Shown here in pieces: positions 12,050 through 24,353 of a DNA stretch of 64,000 bases. A program made the translations under genes and the position numbers. Below the pieces are notes generated by a model that was not told the DNA's origin, searched no databases, and worked only from the letters and a program-made list of their open reading frames with translations. The stretch's first letter is position 1. The number at the start of each line of letters is the position of its first letter. Origin of the DNA: Acarospora socialis (Eukaryota; Ascomycota; Lecanoromycetes; Acarosporales; Acarosporaceae); contig JAMYGW020000007.1 in NCBI GenBank assembly GCA_025617375.2, positions 1,612,001-1,676,000 on the forward strand. Reading direction: 5' to 3'.

Positions 12050-13425
12050 CGTAGCTGTGAAGAACGGAATTCGAGAACGATTGGACGGATCCAGTTACAA
12101 TCCAGCAAAGGGGATGGATGAAATGAGCGTGATTCCAGGGTCGTGATGGCAGAGAAAGTGGACAAAGAGAAAGAACGTTTCGGTGAAGGGGTGAATACCA
12201 TCCAGAGGCGAGGATTAACACAAGCTCGATATTTCCAGGTTAATGCATTCATTGCGAGGCGAGGACGCGCACTCCCCGTATTTGACCGGTTGCACCGGTC
12301 AAATAGGACAGATGTAAGAGCATTCCACATAGGATCTCTATGTGATGGCGAACGAAACAGGCGCAGCAGCCAAGCCAAGCTCCACCCGTGTGTTTCGGCG
12401 ACTCATTTTTCCCACGCTATGATGTTTGTGGAATTTACTCGAGATGCGCATCGATCAGACGACAAAAAATTGTCGGATCAATTATTGGCGGGTAAAGGGG
12501 GAAGGAGACGAACCGGTTTTGCCAAGGAATCAATCACCGAATGCTAAGGTAGGTAAGGTAAGGGTCATCTTCCCTAAGGTACCTTACTATGTACTATGAG
12601 TATATACAGCTACCTTCTTTCGTGGTGTCCAGCCAGATGTGAGCCAAAGGAATAGCAAGAAATAGCAAAAATGCCCTACTACCGCACCACTCAGTACGAG
12701 TGTTCGCTCTGACGTAGTGTGGGGGACCAGATCGAGGGATCGACAAAGACCCCTGTTGATCTCCAACTCCTTTGGGTTTAGCTGAACACTAGGTAAGGTG
12801 CAGCGCCCTGATTCAGACCCTGCGTGGCTCGCGCGGTCCTTGAGCGAGATCTCACTTTCTGATTGGTTGGCGCACGAAAGGTCTAGAACGCCGCTCAACA
12901 AGCCTAAATCGAACTTGGAAGGTTCTTACCTAACCAGCCGCTTCTCACTCCTTGCTTCGTACGTGTATACCTTACGACTCCCTGGCCAAACTCGGGCGAT
13001 CACGGACTTTTTTCAAGATCGAAAGGTAACATTGAACTTTGCTGGCAGTTTTTGCTGCCTCTCTTTATCTAACGACAAACTATCTCTGATTCGGCATTAG
13101 CCGTACGCTATGAAGACTGGCCCTAAGTGCAAGGACCCATTTGCCCCGCGCTTTTGACCGAAGCGAAGCTACCGCTCCGCAAGCCAGGCTCGGCAGGGGC
13201 AATGTCAACTTCGGGTGATAGTTTACCCCTCGGCCCTTGGCATACTCCACCCCTGATGCTCCTTTAGGGAATACTGATCTGCGATCTGCGATCTGCTTCA
13301 AGGCAGTAGTTCGTGCGACTTCCACCCCACCCGGGGACACTCTTGACTTCCACGAGCAGGAGATGAACAAGAGATTATGAGGCAGGAAGTCATGTTGGCG
13401 GCCCTGGGAATCTTATTCCTTGACA
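12050..13425. other. Intergenic, desaturase promoter and UTP7 3' side
   Basis: Holds the palindrome at 12279-12305 and a cluster of AAGGTA/TACCTT motifs at 12545-12600. No gene recognised. Confidence 0.5.
12279..12305. promoter_or_regulatory. Palindrome with CGG/CCG half-sites, candidate operator
   Basis: Perfect inverted repeat with 12-nt arms (TATTTGACCGGT and its complement) and a 3-nt spacer TGC. It lies about 230 bp upstream of the desaturase ATG at 12049. Fungal Zn2Cys6 dimers typically bind inverted CGG triplets, which this contains. The repeat is seen; the regulatory role is inferred. Confidence 0.45.
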
Positions 13426-15131
13426 TCAGGCTCCCTTCCTGGCAAACCGCGCCAATGCCGGACCGAGGTCTTCTTCCTTCTTCTTCAAACTCGTCTTCTC
13501 CTTCTTGTGCTGTTCCTTCCTCAAAGCTTCGATCTTCAACCTTCGGTCGTCGATGATGTTTTTGCTGCCCTTCTTCCTCAAATACTTTCGGAGACTGCTG
13601 TTCTTCCCTCGGCCTCGATTCTTGAGTGTCAGGATCGGGTCGTCGGGCTTGCGATCCAGGTCCGCTTCCTTTTTGCGCGTAGCCGCAGAGGCAAGATCGA
13701 GGTTGCCAATGTAATCCGGGTTCAAGGAGATCATTTCGGGCTGAAGCTTGTCCAACAGCGCCTTGACCTCGGCCTCTTGCCGTTGCTTCGTGTTCTCATA
13801 TGGATTGACTTCCAGCGCGTCGAAGTTCGGCTCACCAGCACCAGGGACAATCATGCTGGAAAAGCCTTGATCGTGTGAAATGCCCAGGATATCTTCAAAG
13901 GGACACCATCTGACACGCTCCACTCTTTTCCCTTCACCACCCCATGCCATATACGGGCTCTGAACCTTCTCCTGATCCAGAGTTGATCTATCGTACAAAC
14001 CCCGCCATACGGAAACCTGCGTTCCCCAGCCCACAGCGGTAAGGCCCCGGTCACTGATGGCAACGGTCGAGCCCGGCTGCCGCAGGAAATAGTTATTGAC
14101 TTCTTTGAATGTCCGAAGGTCCCATACCGCCATCTTGAGGTCTTGCCCCGTCGACACCATGTATCTTCCCTCGCGATCGATCGCCATCGACCGCACTGGA
14201 CCACGGTGAGGAAGCATCTTTACAAGAGGTGTACTAGAGTTGGGCGACCACAGCGTTACCGTGCCGTTCTGATGACCGACATGGATGATCGCATTGTATG
14301 GATTTTGCGCCAACGCGGTAGGCGACCCTTGTTTGGTCGGGAGTTCGATGACCATCTGGCCCGTCGAAGTATCCGTATACTTTAAATATCCAGCGTTGCC
14401 CTGGACAAACTTCAGCTTGCCAATCGTATACTGTATTCCAGCGAGAAACCCACCACAGTAGCAAGCAAGAAATGATGCCTCAAAAACTCCATATTCGTAA
14501 CCTCCACGTGCTTCTTCAAACAATGCAACTCCACCCCCGCCCGATCGTAGACATACACATACTTCCTCTGCGCCACCGCAAAATACTGCTCGTTATGCAA
14601 CCACTTCGCATCCCGCACCCTCTCCCCCACCTGCAGCTCACACCCCAACACTCCCCCCCGCCACTCCATCCCAGCCACGTGCCCCTTCCGCCCCGCCAGC
14701 AGCAACCCGCGCCCATTGGGCGTATAGTCCGCCACATACGGCCCCAACCCCTCCGTCAACCGCAACTCGAACCCCCCTTTCCCCGCCGTCTCCACGCCAA
14801 CTTCCGCGCGCACCTCGTCCTGTCGCACCTTGTACGTCCGCTCCAGCGGCCCCTCCGCCTCCAGGTACCCGGCCGCGTTCTCCAGCAGGATCTCGGCATC
14901 GTGCGCTTTCGACGCCGCGGCCTGGTATTTGCTCTCGAGGCTCTGGAGGTTGCGCCGGAGTTTCTTGTCCTTGATGCTCTGGGTGGGGATCTTTTTGCCG
15001 CGGCCGTACGCTCGATGAGCCTCGACGGCGCGGCGTTTGGTTGCCGCGGCGGAGGGATCAATGGCGTGTTGGGGGTTGGGATCGGTCGGCCGAGGCGCAG
15101 TCCCTCTGATGGCGAGTGCGTCGTTCGCCAT
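13426..15131 (-). CDS. UTP7: U3 snoRNP protein Utp7 (WDR46/BING4)
   Basis: Two exons, 15131..14454 and 14400..13426. The 53-bp intron starts GTGGGT and ends CCAG, giving 550 aa, close to yeast Utp7. The N-terminus is basic and helical. A WD40 propeller follows, with characteristic NMEFLRHHFLLATVGNAGYL across the splice junction, then HVGHQNGTVTLWSP and the GPVRSMAIDREGRYMVSTG blade. The C-terminal BING4CT region includes PFEDILGISHDQGFSSMIVP and a Lys-rich nucleolar tail. Role: small-subunit processome, early 18S rRNA processing in the nucleolus. Start chosen at the first ATG of the open frame. Confidence 0.93.
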
Positions 15132-15701
15132 GGTCGAGGTGGTGTGCTTTACTGGGGTGCAGGTTCACATTAGGAGTTTTGGGCCACGGAAAATGGTAGG
15201 ACGCTACTCCGTAAGAAGATGGAATTCTGTGGGAGAATTGGTTGAGTGCCGCTTTACCGTCGTGGGCGCATGTAGCGGCTCACGTGATCATCGGTGAGCT
15301 TGGCGAGGGTCTTCCCTCATGGTACACCTTGGGACTGTTCTTTAAGGACTTAAGGTATACTCGTAGTTCCGGTCAGGGTATTCGATCTACGTTGTGATTT
15401 TCTACAGGCCATTGCTGCTTGGAAGGACATGTTTGCAACCAATTTGGAGCTGAAGTTGCTTGCCCATAATAAGAGACCTGATCGTCTGGGAAAGAAATTG
15501 TGCATCTCAGGTATTGGACAGTTGCTATGAGGGAGATAGGAAAGCACACGGGGTCCTCCTTTTTGAAAGTTCAAAGCTCAGCTGAAACAGTCATTCACTT
15601 CGTGAGGATTTGAGACAATAGCGCAAACAGGCAAATGAAAGCATATAAGATTTCATTTCAGCCGCTCATACTTCCCTTCAACATCTTCATTAGGTATATC
15701 A
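15132..15701. other. Intergenic, UTP7 promoter
   Basis: Nothing gene-like. Contains the 5' side of UTP7 and the 3' side of the DUF3632-like gene. Confidence 0.5.
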
Positions 15702-16718
15702 CTACGCCGTCATCCTCAACTTCGGCGCCAGCTGAGGGTCCTCAATCTCTTTCAAGGTCCGATCAATCAGCATCAGTCCGTGAAGCGCCTCTTTTTTCAT
15801 CTCCTTCTCGTCGCACTGACTAAGCTCCTCAAGCCTGTTCCTCCAGAAAACATACCTAGCGCGAATGAAGCCTGCCGAGTCCACCCCAGCGCTACGAGCC
15901 AGCTCGCCGGGCTTTGAAGCCTCCGAACTCCAGGCAGCTCCGTCGTAGGATCGGTCGCTGAGTCGGAGGAGCTTGTGACCAGCATACAACAGCCATGCCC
16001 TGACGGCTGGTAGTAGCTCAATAACCGTGGGCGAAACCTGCTCTGTCTCCGACGCCGACGCCGACGCTGCTGCGGTCAGGTTTCTCGCCGTCTCAAGCGT
16101 TTCGCACATGAGGCTAAGCCCGCACCCGCTGAGTGCGTCGTCGCCGATCCCCAGCCCAGCCAGCCGTGCAATGGCCGCAGCGAGGTTGTGGCGGTGAGTG
16201 GTGAGAGTGGATGGATCCATGGCCTCGTTCCAGGCCGAACGCATGTCCTGGACCAGAAATGGAAGACTGCTCCAGATAGGTCCGTCTGTTGTCATTGCCT
16301 CTTGCACCACCATTTCGTCTTTCTCTCCATCTTTCGCGTCTCCTTTCCCTTCCTCCTTTGCTCCTCCCTCTGTTTCCCCCTGCCATATCTGTGACCTCTT
16401 CCGCGTCCGCGTCAGTGTCCCGAGCTCACTCGCCCACACCACCAAACGGGTCAACCTATCCTGCGCCGGGTGGTCGGCGTCGATGTTCTTGGCAGCCTGG
16501 ACGAATTGGTACCATATATCATGCATGTCCCATTCATACAATTCGATGGGATTGTCGGACTTGGTATAGCGGTATGCTGTGCCTCGAATGTGACTGTCGA
16601 TGGTTATCCACAGGGTGTTGTCGTTGCCGACGGCGGCTTCGCGGTCGATGAGGGGCCGTGTGGCTGCGGAAGCCTTTGCACGGCTCTCCAGACTGCGGGC
16701 TAGTTGAATATGGTCCAT
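15702..16718 (-). CDS. DUF3632-like protein
   Basis: Single-exon frame of 338 aa, no signal peptide and no membrane segment. The layout resembles the fungal DUF3632 family: an N-terminal helix, a HPAQDRLTRLVVWASELGTL segment, and an IWSSLPFLVQDMRSAWNEAM segment, followed by helices with Ala-rich composition. An acidic Glu/Lys/Gly stretch (about 110-135) is a lineage-specific insert. Function unknown in the family. It could equally be called a conserved hypothetical protein. Confidence 0.7.
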   Translation of the reverse strand: MDHIQLARSLESRAKASAATRPLIDREAAVGNDNTLWITIDSHIRGTAYRYTKSDNPIELYEWDMHDIWYQFVQAAKNIDADHPAQDRLTRLVVWASELGTLTRTRKRSQIWQGETEGGAKEEGKGDAKDGEKDEMVVQEAMTTDGPIWSSLPFLVQDMRSAWNEAMDPSTLTTHRHNLAAAIARLAGLGIGDDALSGCGLSLMCETLETARNLTAAASASASETEQVSPTVIELLPAVRAWLLYAGHKLLRLSDRSYDGAAWSSEASKPGELARSAGVDSAGFIRARYVFWRNRLEELSQCDEKEMKKEALHGLMLIDRTLKEIEDPQLAPKLRMTA

Positions 16719-17169
16719 GGATTAGCAGCGAAAAGAATGCAGGAGGCAGATTGTTTTTGTATTCTGATGATACGGAAAGAAGTGAGTCCGCGGGGAGGGT
16801 AAAGATGTCTGCCCCGTAGTAGCTTTTAAGAGACTGAATCCCCGTTATATAGGTTTTATCCCATTTATCATGATAGATATATGCTTTGTACAGGTAGAGC
16901 AGGGCAGGGATGGGACAAGGGGTTATGCACCATAATGCTAGAGCTCAAGTACACCCTGGCTAGTGGGCTGACGTGTGTAACCACCCTTCAACCACTGATC
17001 AATCATAGGGTAGTTGTAGAAGTGAGGTTACGAAAGATCGACACCGGCTTTCAGGCTTCCTGCACCTGCATTGTAGACTGAACATGCCAAATTACTCGAT
17101 TGAGCCAGGAAGGGCCCACCTCTTTTCGCCCTTCACACACCACAGGGGCAACACCCTTACTCTACCCAG
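16719..17169. other. Intergenic
   Basis: No gene seen; promoter of the DUF3632-like gene and 3' side of the regulator at 17170. Confidence 0.5.
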
Positions 17170-19223
17170 TCACAACCGTCCCACACATTCGTCCCACAGC
17201 ATTCTCCCCGAACTTCCATGAATTGCTGGAATCCACAGCATCTCCTCTAGCCCCTTCTCGACACTATCCCACGTCACCATGTCACAGCTCCCAGCCACCA
17301 AGCCGGCTAAACCATCGACGAATATCTCCCGCTCAGAAGAGCCGTCTCGCCGCGTGGCGATGCCACCCATGATGTGCAGCCACCGACGCAGCTTTAGCGA
17401 AGCCGCAGACGACGAAGATGGCGATAGCGAGGGATCTGTGGATGAGGCCAAGGACGAGGAAATAGACAGTGGTCCTTCGTGAGGAGGATGGTCCGTGATA
17501 TTGTCGGCCTGTGCCTGTGTGCTGTAGACAAGGGGCAACAAGACCGCGAGGCGCCGAACGATGGGACGAGCGTGCAGTGGGATGGCACTTATGGACCGAG
17601 TGAGCGATTTGGCGTACAGGAGCGCGGCGAGGCGGACTGCTTCGTTGAGATGGTATGCTGGAGATGTGGCGGTTGTAGTGACGGAGGAAGGAGGCGAGGT
17701 CGAGGAAGGGGCCATGTAGGGAGATTGGGTGGTATCGCTGGAAGTCGGATACGGCAGGGCAAGAAGGTCGTGCTGAACCTGGATGAAGTCCTCATCAAGG
17801 GCGCGCGGGTCAAGCAGGACCTTGTGGTGGGAGATGGCGTGCGCTACGGCGTGATTGAGGCGCTGGAGGCGGAGGATGATGGTCTGGAGTTGCGGGGAGA
17901 TGTCCGACTGGATAAGGATTTCCAAGAAATGGTTTCGAGCAGGGTAGGGCTCAGAGTTTGGTAACGTTGAGCATATGGGAGGATATGATCGAGGGAGAGC
18001 GGGCAAGTTGGGAGGTGTTAGGGTGTCGGATGCTCCTTCTGTATCGGCTCTACATGACAATGATCAGGATGCGGGTTATATTCTGTAGTGAACAAAGGTT
18101 TCTAAAGTCATACCGGCACACTTTCATCTGTAAGGACCCTTCAACTCTAGAGAGTCCACCTCGGAGCCGGATCATTTCCTTCATCGCCGTCATGTGTATC
18201 TTCCATTTGTTATAATTACCTAGAGCAATCTGGCAAGCATGTCAGCGCTCTCTGCCCCTCTCTGACAGATTCTCGAGCCTTCCAGGAAACGTTCTCACCT
18301 CGACCATCGCAAGGCACGTGAGAATCCCAATAGTAGCATCGGAGAGCCCCGAGCGTGCTTGAAGCCGCTGGTTGAGTTGGTGGAAGATCAGCGAGACAAG
18401 TGTACTTGGTTCCTCGCCCTCTCGAGTCCCATTTTTTACAGCAAGGTGCGAGGCAGATGAGAACAGAACCGACCGAAAGAGCACTTCATCCGTCATGGCC
18501 AGCGAGAACCATCCTACTCTCACAGGGTTGGATGTAAGGTGCGCTTCCAGCGGGTACCAGGAGGGTGCTACTGCATATAGATCTAATGACGGGATTAGTT
18601 ACCAAGATAAACACCCCCTCCCACCAGGCTCTTTCGAACGTACAGTAGCTCAATAAAACTTGCGACCGAGACGTAGTGGGTGCAGGGAAAACCCTATTAC
18701 CATAGAGCGGTGAGGAGGAACCTGAAGCTCTTGTTGAGCTTAAGCCTGGTGCAGGCAAAGTAGCAGTCACTTGGTCACGTTTCCAAGCAGTTCCCAACTC
18801 GCCAGACTCATCCGAAGGTGCAACAGATGTGGCTTGGGATGCGCTCCGCACTGTTCGGCCACGCCTGAGCCCTTTTTTAACGTGGCTCTTTACGAGTCTC
18901 TGCACGTCTGGGTCCTGAGCATGACCAGGCTGAGTAGCATTGATGAATTGAAAGGACTTGGGAGTCTTTGATCTTCCAGAATACGGATCGCCACCGCTGC
19001 TTCCTTGCTTTTTGCACCACTGAGCAGTAGGTCTCGGGGCCCAGGGTTGATTAATCATCTGCAGAGCATTATTGTCCAACGGTGCGCTTTCCTGAACAAT
19101 ATGGGGCTCAAGCTGATAGGAGGCTGCAGCATGACCGCCTCTGACCTTCTCTGGGCGTGAAGGCCATCCTCTGTCCACTAGGAGCAAGGAGATGTTCGGA
19201 AAAATGACGCTCTGCTGGCTCAT
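17170..19223 (-). CDS. Fungal_trans_2-type regulator without zinc cluster
   Basis: Four exons on the minus strand: 19223..18644, 18582..18299, 18229..18114, 18049..17170, about 619 aa; splice phases 1, 0 and 2 all agree. The N-terminal signature FINATQPGHAQDPDVQRLVK plus SHVKKGLRRGR is the short basic motif found in fungal regulators that have the C-terminal fungal-specific domain but no Zn2Cys6 finger. The central region shows LLSYYLYAVAPSWYPLEAHL, FSLAMTDEVLFRSVLFSSAS and IALGNYNKWKMHMTAMKEMI. The last exon is less conserved. It could be a pathway-level regulator of the accessory genes to its right (P450, nitrilase, MFS), which are all on the same strand; this is inference from position only. 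Confidence 0.78.
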
Positions 19224-19930
19224 GACGATAGAAAAGAAACACCGAGACCAAATGCTTGTACGCTACAGATAAATCCTACAATATCTTGAGCATTTTCGCG
19301 GTGTCTTTTCTTTCGAGATCCAGTGTGTAGAGCAAAGTTGTTCAGTCAGACAGGACAATAAATGTATTACAGTGCTCCAAAGATACGTGCCGCAACCAAG
19401 CGGCACCTTGACTCAGGACAGAACACCGGGACAGGAATTTGCTAACCAATTCAGTACTGGTGAAGAGATTTATACAGCATTTCTGTCACCAAACAACATG
19501 CTAGCAGCGAAAAAGCCATATTCATCTGTTTTCTCAAGAATAGATGACAATGTGTATTTCTGAATTTTAAAATTACAGAATATATGTATCAACACGTCAG
19601 CGCTTCTGTAAGTCTATACTACAGAAGATTCTGAATTTGCGGTCTAAATTACATGTGCGAGTGGTTGATGTACTAATGTGGGAGGACCTCTTGGGATTCA
19701 CCATAAGTGATGGGCCGCCGCATCTTGCCAAAGGGCAGAATTATTTGCCATGACTGACACAAGGCATGACAGAACATCATTTCAGCTTTGTCATCTAGAA
19801 CTCCTTTTGTTTGGACGGCGACATCACTGTGCCACGATCTCACTGGTGTAACACGTACATTGTTATCTCCCATCAAAAGCATTGCCCAGGTACCAACATA
19901 TCCCAACATCTCGACCACGACTCCTCCGAA
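19224..19930. other. AT-richer intergenic region
   Basis: No supportable gene. A 63-codon frame at 19372 has no recognisable features. Confidence 0.5.
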
Positions 19931-21924
19931 CTACTTCACACTGATTCCACTATTCTCAGTAACATTCAGTCCGCGCATCACATACCCCTCCTGCTTCGCC
20001 GTCTCCCACGACTTCCTCACCAGCGCCAGCCGGGCCTCATTCCTCGGGATTATCCTTACCTTGTACGCCTTGGGAATGCGAATCGCCCCGTCGAGGAAGG
20101 CTTCGTCGCCGACGTCCATGCACTCCTCCTTTCCGTCCTTGCCAATGGCCGGCCGGAACTCATACGCCCAGATCAGGTTGGCGACCGCCAGGAAGAGGCC
20201 GTTCTCCGCCAGGTGGATGCCGGGACAGATGCGCCGCCCTGCGCCAAAGGTGAAGTGATCGCGCTGCCTGACGTCGGCCGAGTTGGCATACACGGCCGAG
20301 CGGTGCGGGTGGTTGAGGTACCGCTCGGGCCGAAAGACGAAAGGTTCACGGAAGCGGTCTTCGTCCCAGTGCAGGGCGTTGATGTTTGCCAGCAGGATGG
20401 TGCCCTTAGGGATGATCTTGTCCTTGTAGTGTACGTCTGCGCCTGCCTGTCGGCGCAAGCCCGTGGTCGCGACGGGACACATGCGCAGGATCTCCTTGAT
20501 CACGGCGCGGATGTAGGGCATGTTAGGCTCGTCTGAGAGGGTTGCAAGGCGCGAGTCGCCCAGGATGCGGGAGACCTCCTGGTTTGCGCGCTCTTGGGCA
20601 TCAGGGAAGGCAGCAAGGTGCATCAGCAAGCTGTTCAGTGCGCTGGCGGTCGTTTCTGCACCGGCTTCTGGGATGGCTGTTTGTTGGGCGTCAGCTTACA
20701 CCGTCACCTGTTTAAATAGTCTGCAAGCACGCCATCGGGGGTTCACGATGGCTCGACCAAGATCAGACAGACTGCTTTGCTCACCTTGCACCATCCAGCT
20801 GACGGTCTCTTCGTCCAGCCCCTGGGCCTCGTAGTCGGACTCCATGACATGCCTGGCGAAGCACTCGGGTGCCTCGCCCTTCTCGTTTCGTGCCTTTAGC
20901 TCATTCCAGTGCCGCATAGTATTCTCTTGCATGAAGTTCCTGCACTTGCGAGCCATGTAGAAGGATGGCATGAGCCACTTCGGGAAGATTGCCAGCGGCG
21001 GGAAGACGTCAACCCAGAAGGTGCCAGGCCGGAGGATGATGGACAGGATGCGCATGTTGCCGTATACGTCCTTGACCTCCTGGCAGTTCCACTCCGGGAT
21101 GCGCTGGCCGTATGTTGAAGTCATCATGATCGAGAAGGTCATGCGTCGAATGTACATGTAAAAGTCTGTGCTGTTTTTGCCCTCTTCGCCGGCAAGGTCG
21201 TTTAGCAGCTGCTTGATCTCAAACTCCTGGCTAGGGACAAAGGCCAAAGATGCCTTGGGCGTCAACAGCTGGTGATGATAACTGCGCATCTTCCGCCATT
21301 TCAAGGTGTAGCTCATTGACAGGATGCCGTTATCACGCATGACATAATCGTGGGCCATCGGAAGAGAGACCTTGTGCGACGTCACCGAAGACTGTAAAGT
21401 CACACAACTGTAAGCAAGGCTGTCACATCTACGCCAAACTTCCAGGAAGGCTGGAGCATAACAAGCAGGACATGCAAAGGCTCGCGGAGATCGAGATACA
21501 TGATACATCAAACCGCCTTTCACGAAGCAAATAGATTTCGCTCCCAAATACTACATACCTGCTTATCGAAGACCTCCTTCACCGCATCAGGGGTATTGAA
21601 GAAGACCCAGTCGTACCACCCGAGCCGGATCTTGAACGCATCTCCGTACTTGGCGCGGTACTCATTCAGCATCTTTCTCGGCCGCTTGGGGAGGTCGAGT
21701 CCGATGCCGATAAGGGGCCAGCCCGTGGGACCTGGCAGATCGATCTTCCTGCGGTGGCCACCGCTAAGAAGAAGGGCTATCTGCAGCAATACAAAGCTGC
21801 CCACGGCGACGGCGAGGGCTGCATAGACATTCCCGACGCTGAGGGCAGGGAGATGGTCGCGCCAGAGGAGGATTGAGGGAATCTCAAAGGTGTCAAAGCT
21901 AGTTTTCAGCTGTTGGTAGGCCAT
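19931..21924 (-). CDS. Cytochrome P450 monooxygenase
   Basis: Three exons: 21924..21559, 21391..20785, 20676..19931, giving 572 aa. N-terminal membrane anchor at about 33-53, then a proline hinge LPGPTGWPLIG. The I-helix motif AGAETT follows the second splice junction. The K-helix ExxR is at 386-389 (KEILR), the PERF-like element is FRPERYL, and the haem loop FGAGRRICPG has its Cys ligand near residue 475. All catalytic elements are present, so it should be active in the ER membrane. The family resembles fungal secondary-metabolism P450s of the O-methylsterigmatocystin oxidoreductase-like group; the substrate cannot be told. It sits head-to-tail with the nitrilase and MFS genes. Confidence 0.92.
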
Positions 21925-23037
21925 GGTATATTGCCTCTCGGGGAGATCCTGCTCGTAGGATGGCTGTGCTCTGTAGGAAAAGGTGGGAAAGAACAGGAAT
22001 GAAGGGAAGAAAGCGGTAAGGGAATATCAAGTAAATGCAGCGCGGATGCTGTGGGCTGAGCACAGTTCATGTGCTGCCGAGGTGAAAAGCGTGATAAGGA
22101 AAAAAGACAAATAATGCAGCTGCCTGGGAGGTGTCATTCTCTCAGCGGATAGGCCCTACTCACTTCAAGCTAGGATGCAGGCAAGATGGGACAAGACAGA
22201 ACACAAATGATGATTGGCAGCACTACCAAGACTGCCTCACCATCCATCCATGAGTCCCCTGAATATCAACAGCTCTCTGTGGGATGCATTCTTGACTCAC
22301 TGCATTGGCTGTGGTTGAAGTCAACTGCGACAGATAATGTTCCCCACCCCATGCAAGCCCTAGTGCACTAGTGATATTACAATCCAGACTGTTCTAGCTC
22401 TACCTTTACGTCTCCCGTTGCCGTGCATTAGTGGTATTATCTATATGCATTACCTACCTTGGTGGGTGTTTTTGACGGCCTACCGTATCGGTATGGTAAC
22501 GTTACGAGTGACAGTCCGAGGTACTGTACCATAGTACGTTAAGGAATAAATGGGTCTTGTGGCGCGTCCGTTTAGGCAGTTGGCTATCACACTTTGTCAC
22601 CAAGGGCTAACTCTGCAACAGCTTACCAGCAATATCAGAAATACAAGCTCCTTTGACAGGATCATCTATCAAGTTCGGCATTACCGAACATATCTGCTAG
22701 CTCTAGAAGAACCAATTATGTTCATATTGCTGGGAGCGGGTCAGGGCTTGCATGCCGACTGGCTGACGGTGGGAAACAAGGGGACGTCATGATTGACAAA
22801 GTCGTATCAAGTAGCCGTCTAGATACTACAATAGGAAGAGGGAACCGAATTTGAGGCGTGGGACTCCATGCACAGAAGATAGGACCGGAGAGATTTTCAT
22901 CTGGCAATTGCACCCGCTGCTTAGGAACCAATGCTCATACTGTGGTATGGCTCGTATCGCCCCATCTCATTACATATTGTCACCTTTGTTTCATACGTGT
23001 ATCCGAGATATTTAACCGTTGTTGCTCGCTGTCTTCC
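21925..23037. other. Intergenic, P450 promoter
   Basis: About 1.1 kb. GTAC-rich short palindromic stretches occur near 22480-22540. No gene seen. Confidence 0.5.
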
Positions 23038-24016
23038 TCACAGCTTCTCCCGCCCGTTGAACCGCTGCTTCTCCTGCCAGGAGACATACGGCCAGTCTGC
23101 ATCGGCCAGATCCTTCCTAATGGAATAGTTCTCCTCGGCATCCTCGACTATCTGCATGTCGAGGTCCACTACCGCCATGCCCTCCGCCGAGCTGCCCAGC
23201 CTGGCCAGCGGGCCCACATACGGCGCCGTAACCTGCGACAAGCCGCAGTAGTTCCTGCCCGGCGGCCCGCCGGCGTTGGCAAACGCCACGGCGCACGTGT
23301 TCTCGTACGTGCGCGCCGTCAGGACACTGTCGAGGAAGAGGGACTCGGCGCTGGGATTGTGCCGGTGGCCGGCATCGCTCGCGCCGCTACGCGTCCACAG
23401 CGTCGGCAGGATGATGAGCTTCGCCCCCTGCGCGACCAGCTCGCGCCAGGCCTCGGGGAACGCCAAGTCCCAGCAGATGAGCAGCCCGACCTTGCCCAGG
23501 GGCGTGTCGATGGCCCGGTTGGGCGTGTGCGAGCCCGAGGCGAGATGATTGCGCTCGGTTGGGCCCCATAGGTTCTTCTTCACGTACGAGCCGAGGATGC
23601 TGCCGTCCGAGGAGATGAAGTAGGTTGCGTTGTCGAGGGTTTGCGGCAAGGCATGGGTGGCGGTGCGGGTGCGTACGATGGAGCCTGGGACGATGCATAT
23701 GCTGCACTCTTTCGCCAGCGCTTGATATCTGTGAAGGTACGTCTCCCAGTCGGCGCACAGGCCGACGAACTTGGGGTCTGTGGGGATCCAATTGGTCAAG
23801 TGGTATTCCGGTAGCACGGCCAGATGGGCGCCTTGAGCCGCGGCGGAACGGATGAAGCTTGCGGCTTTTTCGAAGTTCTTTGCCGGTTGCAGTGGCTGTG
23901 TAAACGAGAATACTCAGATTAGCCTTCTGCTGAGGTGTAAGCTGGTAAGGTCAGAGCGTGGTGTGTGTTACCTTGGCGTATAGCTGAATGACAGCGATTC
24001 GGTAAATTGGAGCCAT
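23038..24016 (-). CDS. Nitrilase-superfamily carbon-nitrogen hydrolase
   Basis: Two exons, 24016..23972 and 23895..23038, 300 aa. The short first exon (MAPIYRIAVIQLYAK) gives the first beta-strand of the fold. The Glu-Lys-Cys catalytic triad is visible: Glu45 in LPEYHL, Lys121 in YVKKNLWGP, Cys156 in LLICWDLAFPE. The family cleaves amide or nitrile C-N bonds; the CWDLAFPE context fits amidase-type members (N-carbamoylputrescine or omega-amidase-like) better than true nitrilases. No signal peptide. Neighbours are a P450 and an MFS transporter, suggesting action on a small metabolite. Substrate unknown. Confidence 0.9.
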
Positions 24017-24353
24017 TCTGTTCTGTATTCTGGGGGATGCAGTTGGATTGTTTAGGAAGAGATGAGGGGGCGACAAAGAGAACCTTATGAACGGTCGGGG
24101 AAGTACGCTGCTCATTATTCATGGATGACACAGATTTAAAGAGTAGCGAATAAGATTGTGGATAGCCCTAGACAGATCTAATCTACGTACCTACGTACCG
24201 CCAACCACATGCCTCTTAGAGAAATATCGAGTCTATTCTTTTCACGTCTTACTGTGTGTATACTGCTGTAAATTAAGGGATTGGGCATTAGAGACCACTA
24301 CAGCAAGAAACAATATCTCCTGACATGTCAGGTTGCTCACCTGTCTTTTGGCT
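24017..24353. other. Intergenic, nitrilase promoter
   Basis: Short gap between the nitrilase start and the MFS gene end; no gene. Confidence 0.5.

Noticed and set aside
14472-15173. 233-codon plus-strand frame, Pro/Arg/Leu-rich
   Set aside because: Antisense of UTP7 exon 1; composition is a by-product of the coding strand.
22858-23571. 237-codon plus-strand frame
   Set aside because: Antisense to the nitrilase gene; no independent evidence.
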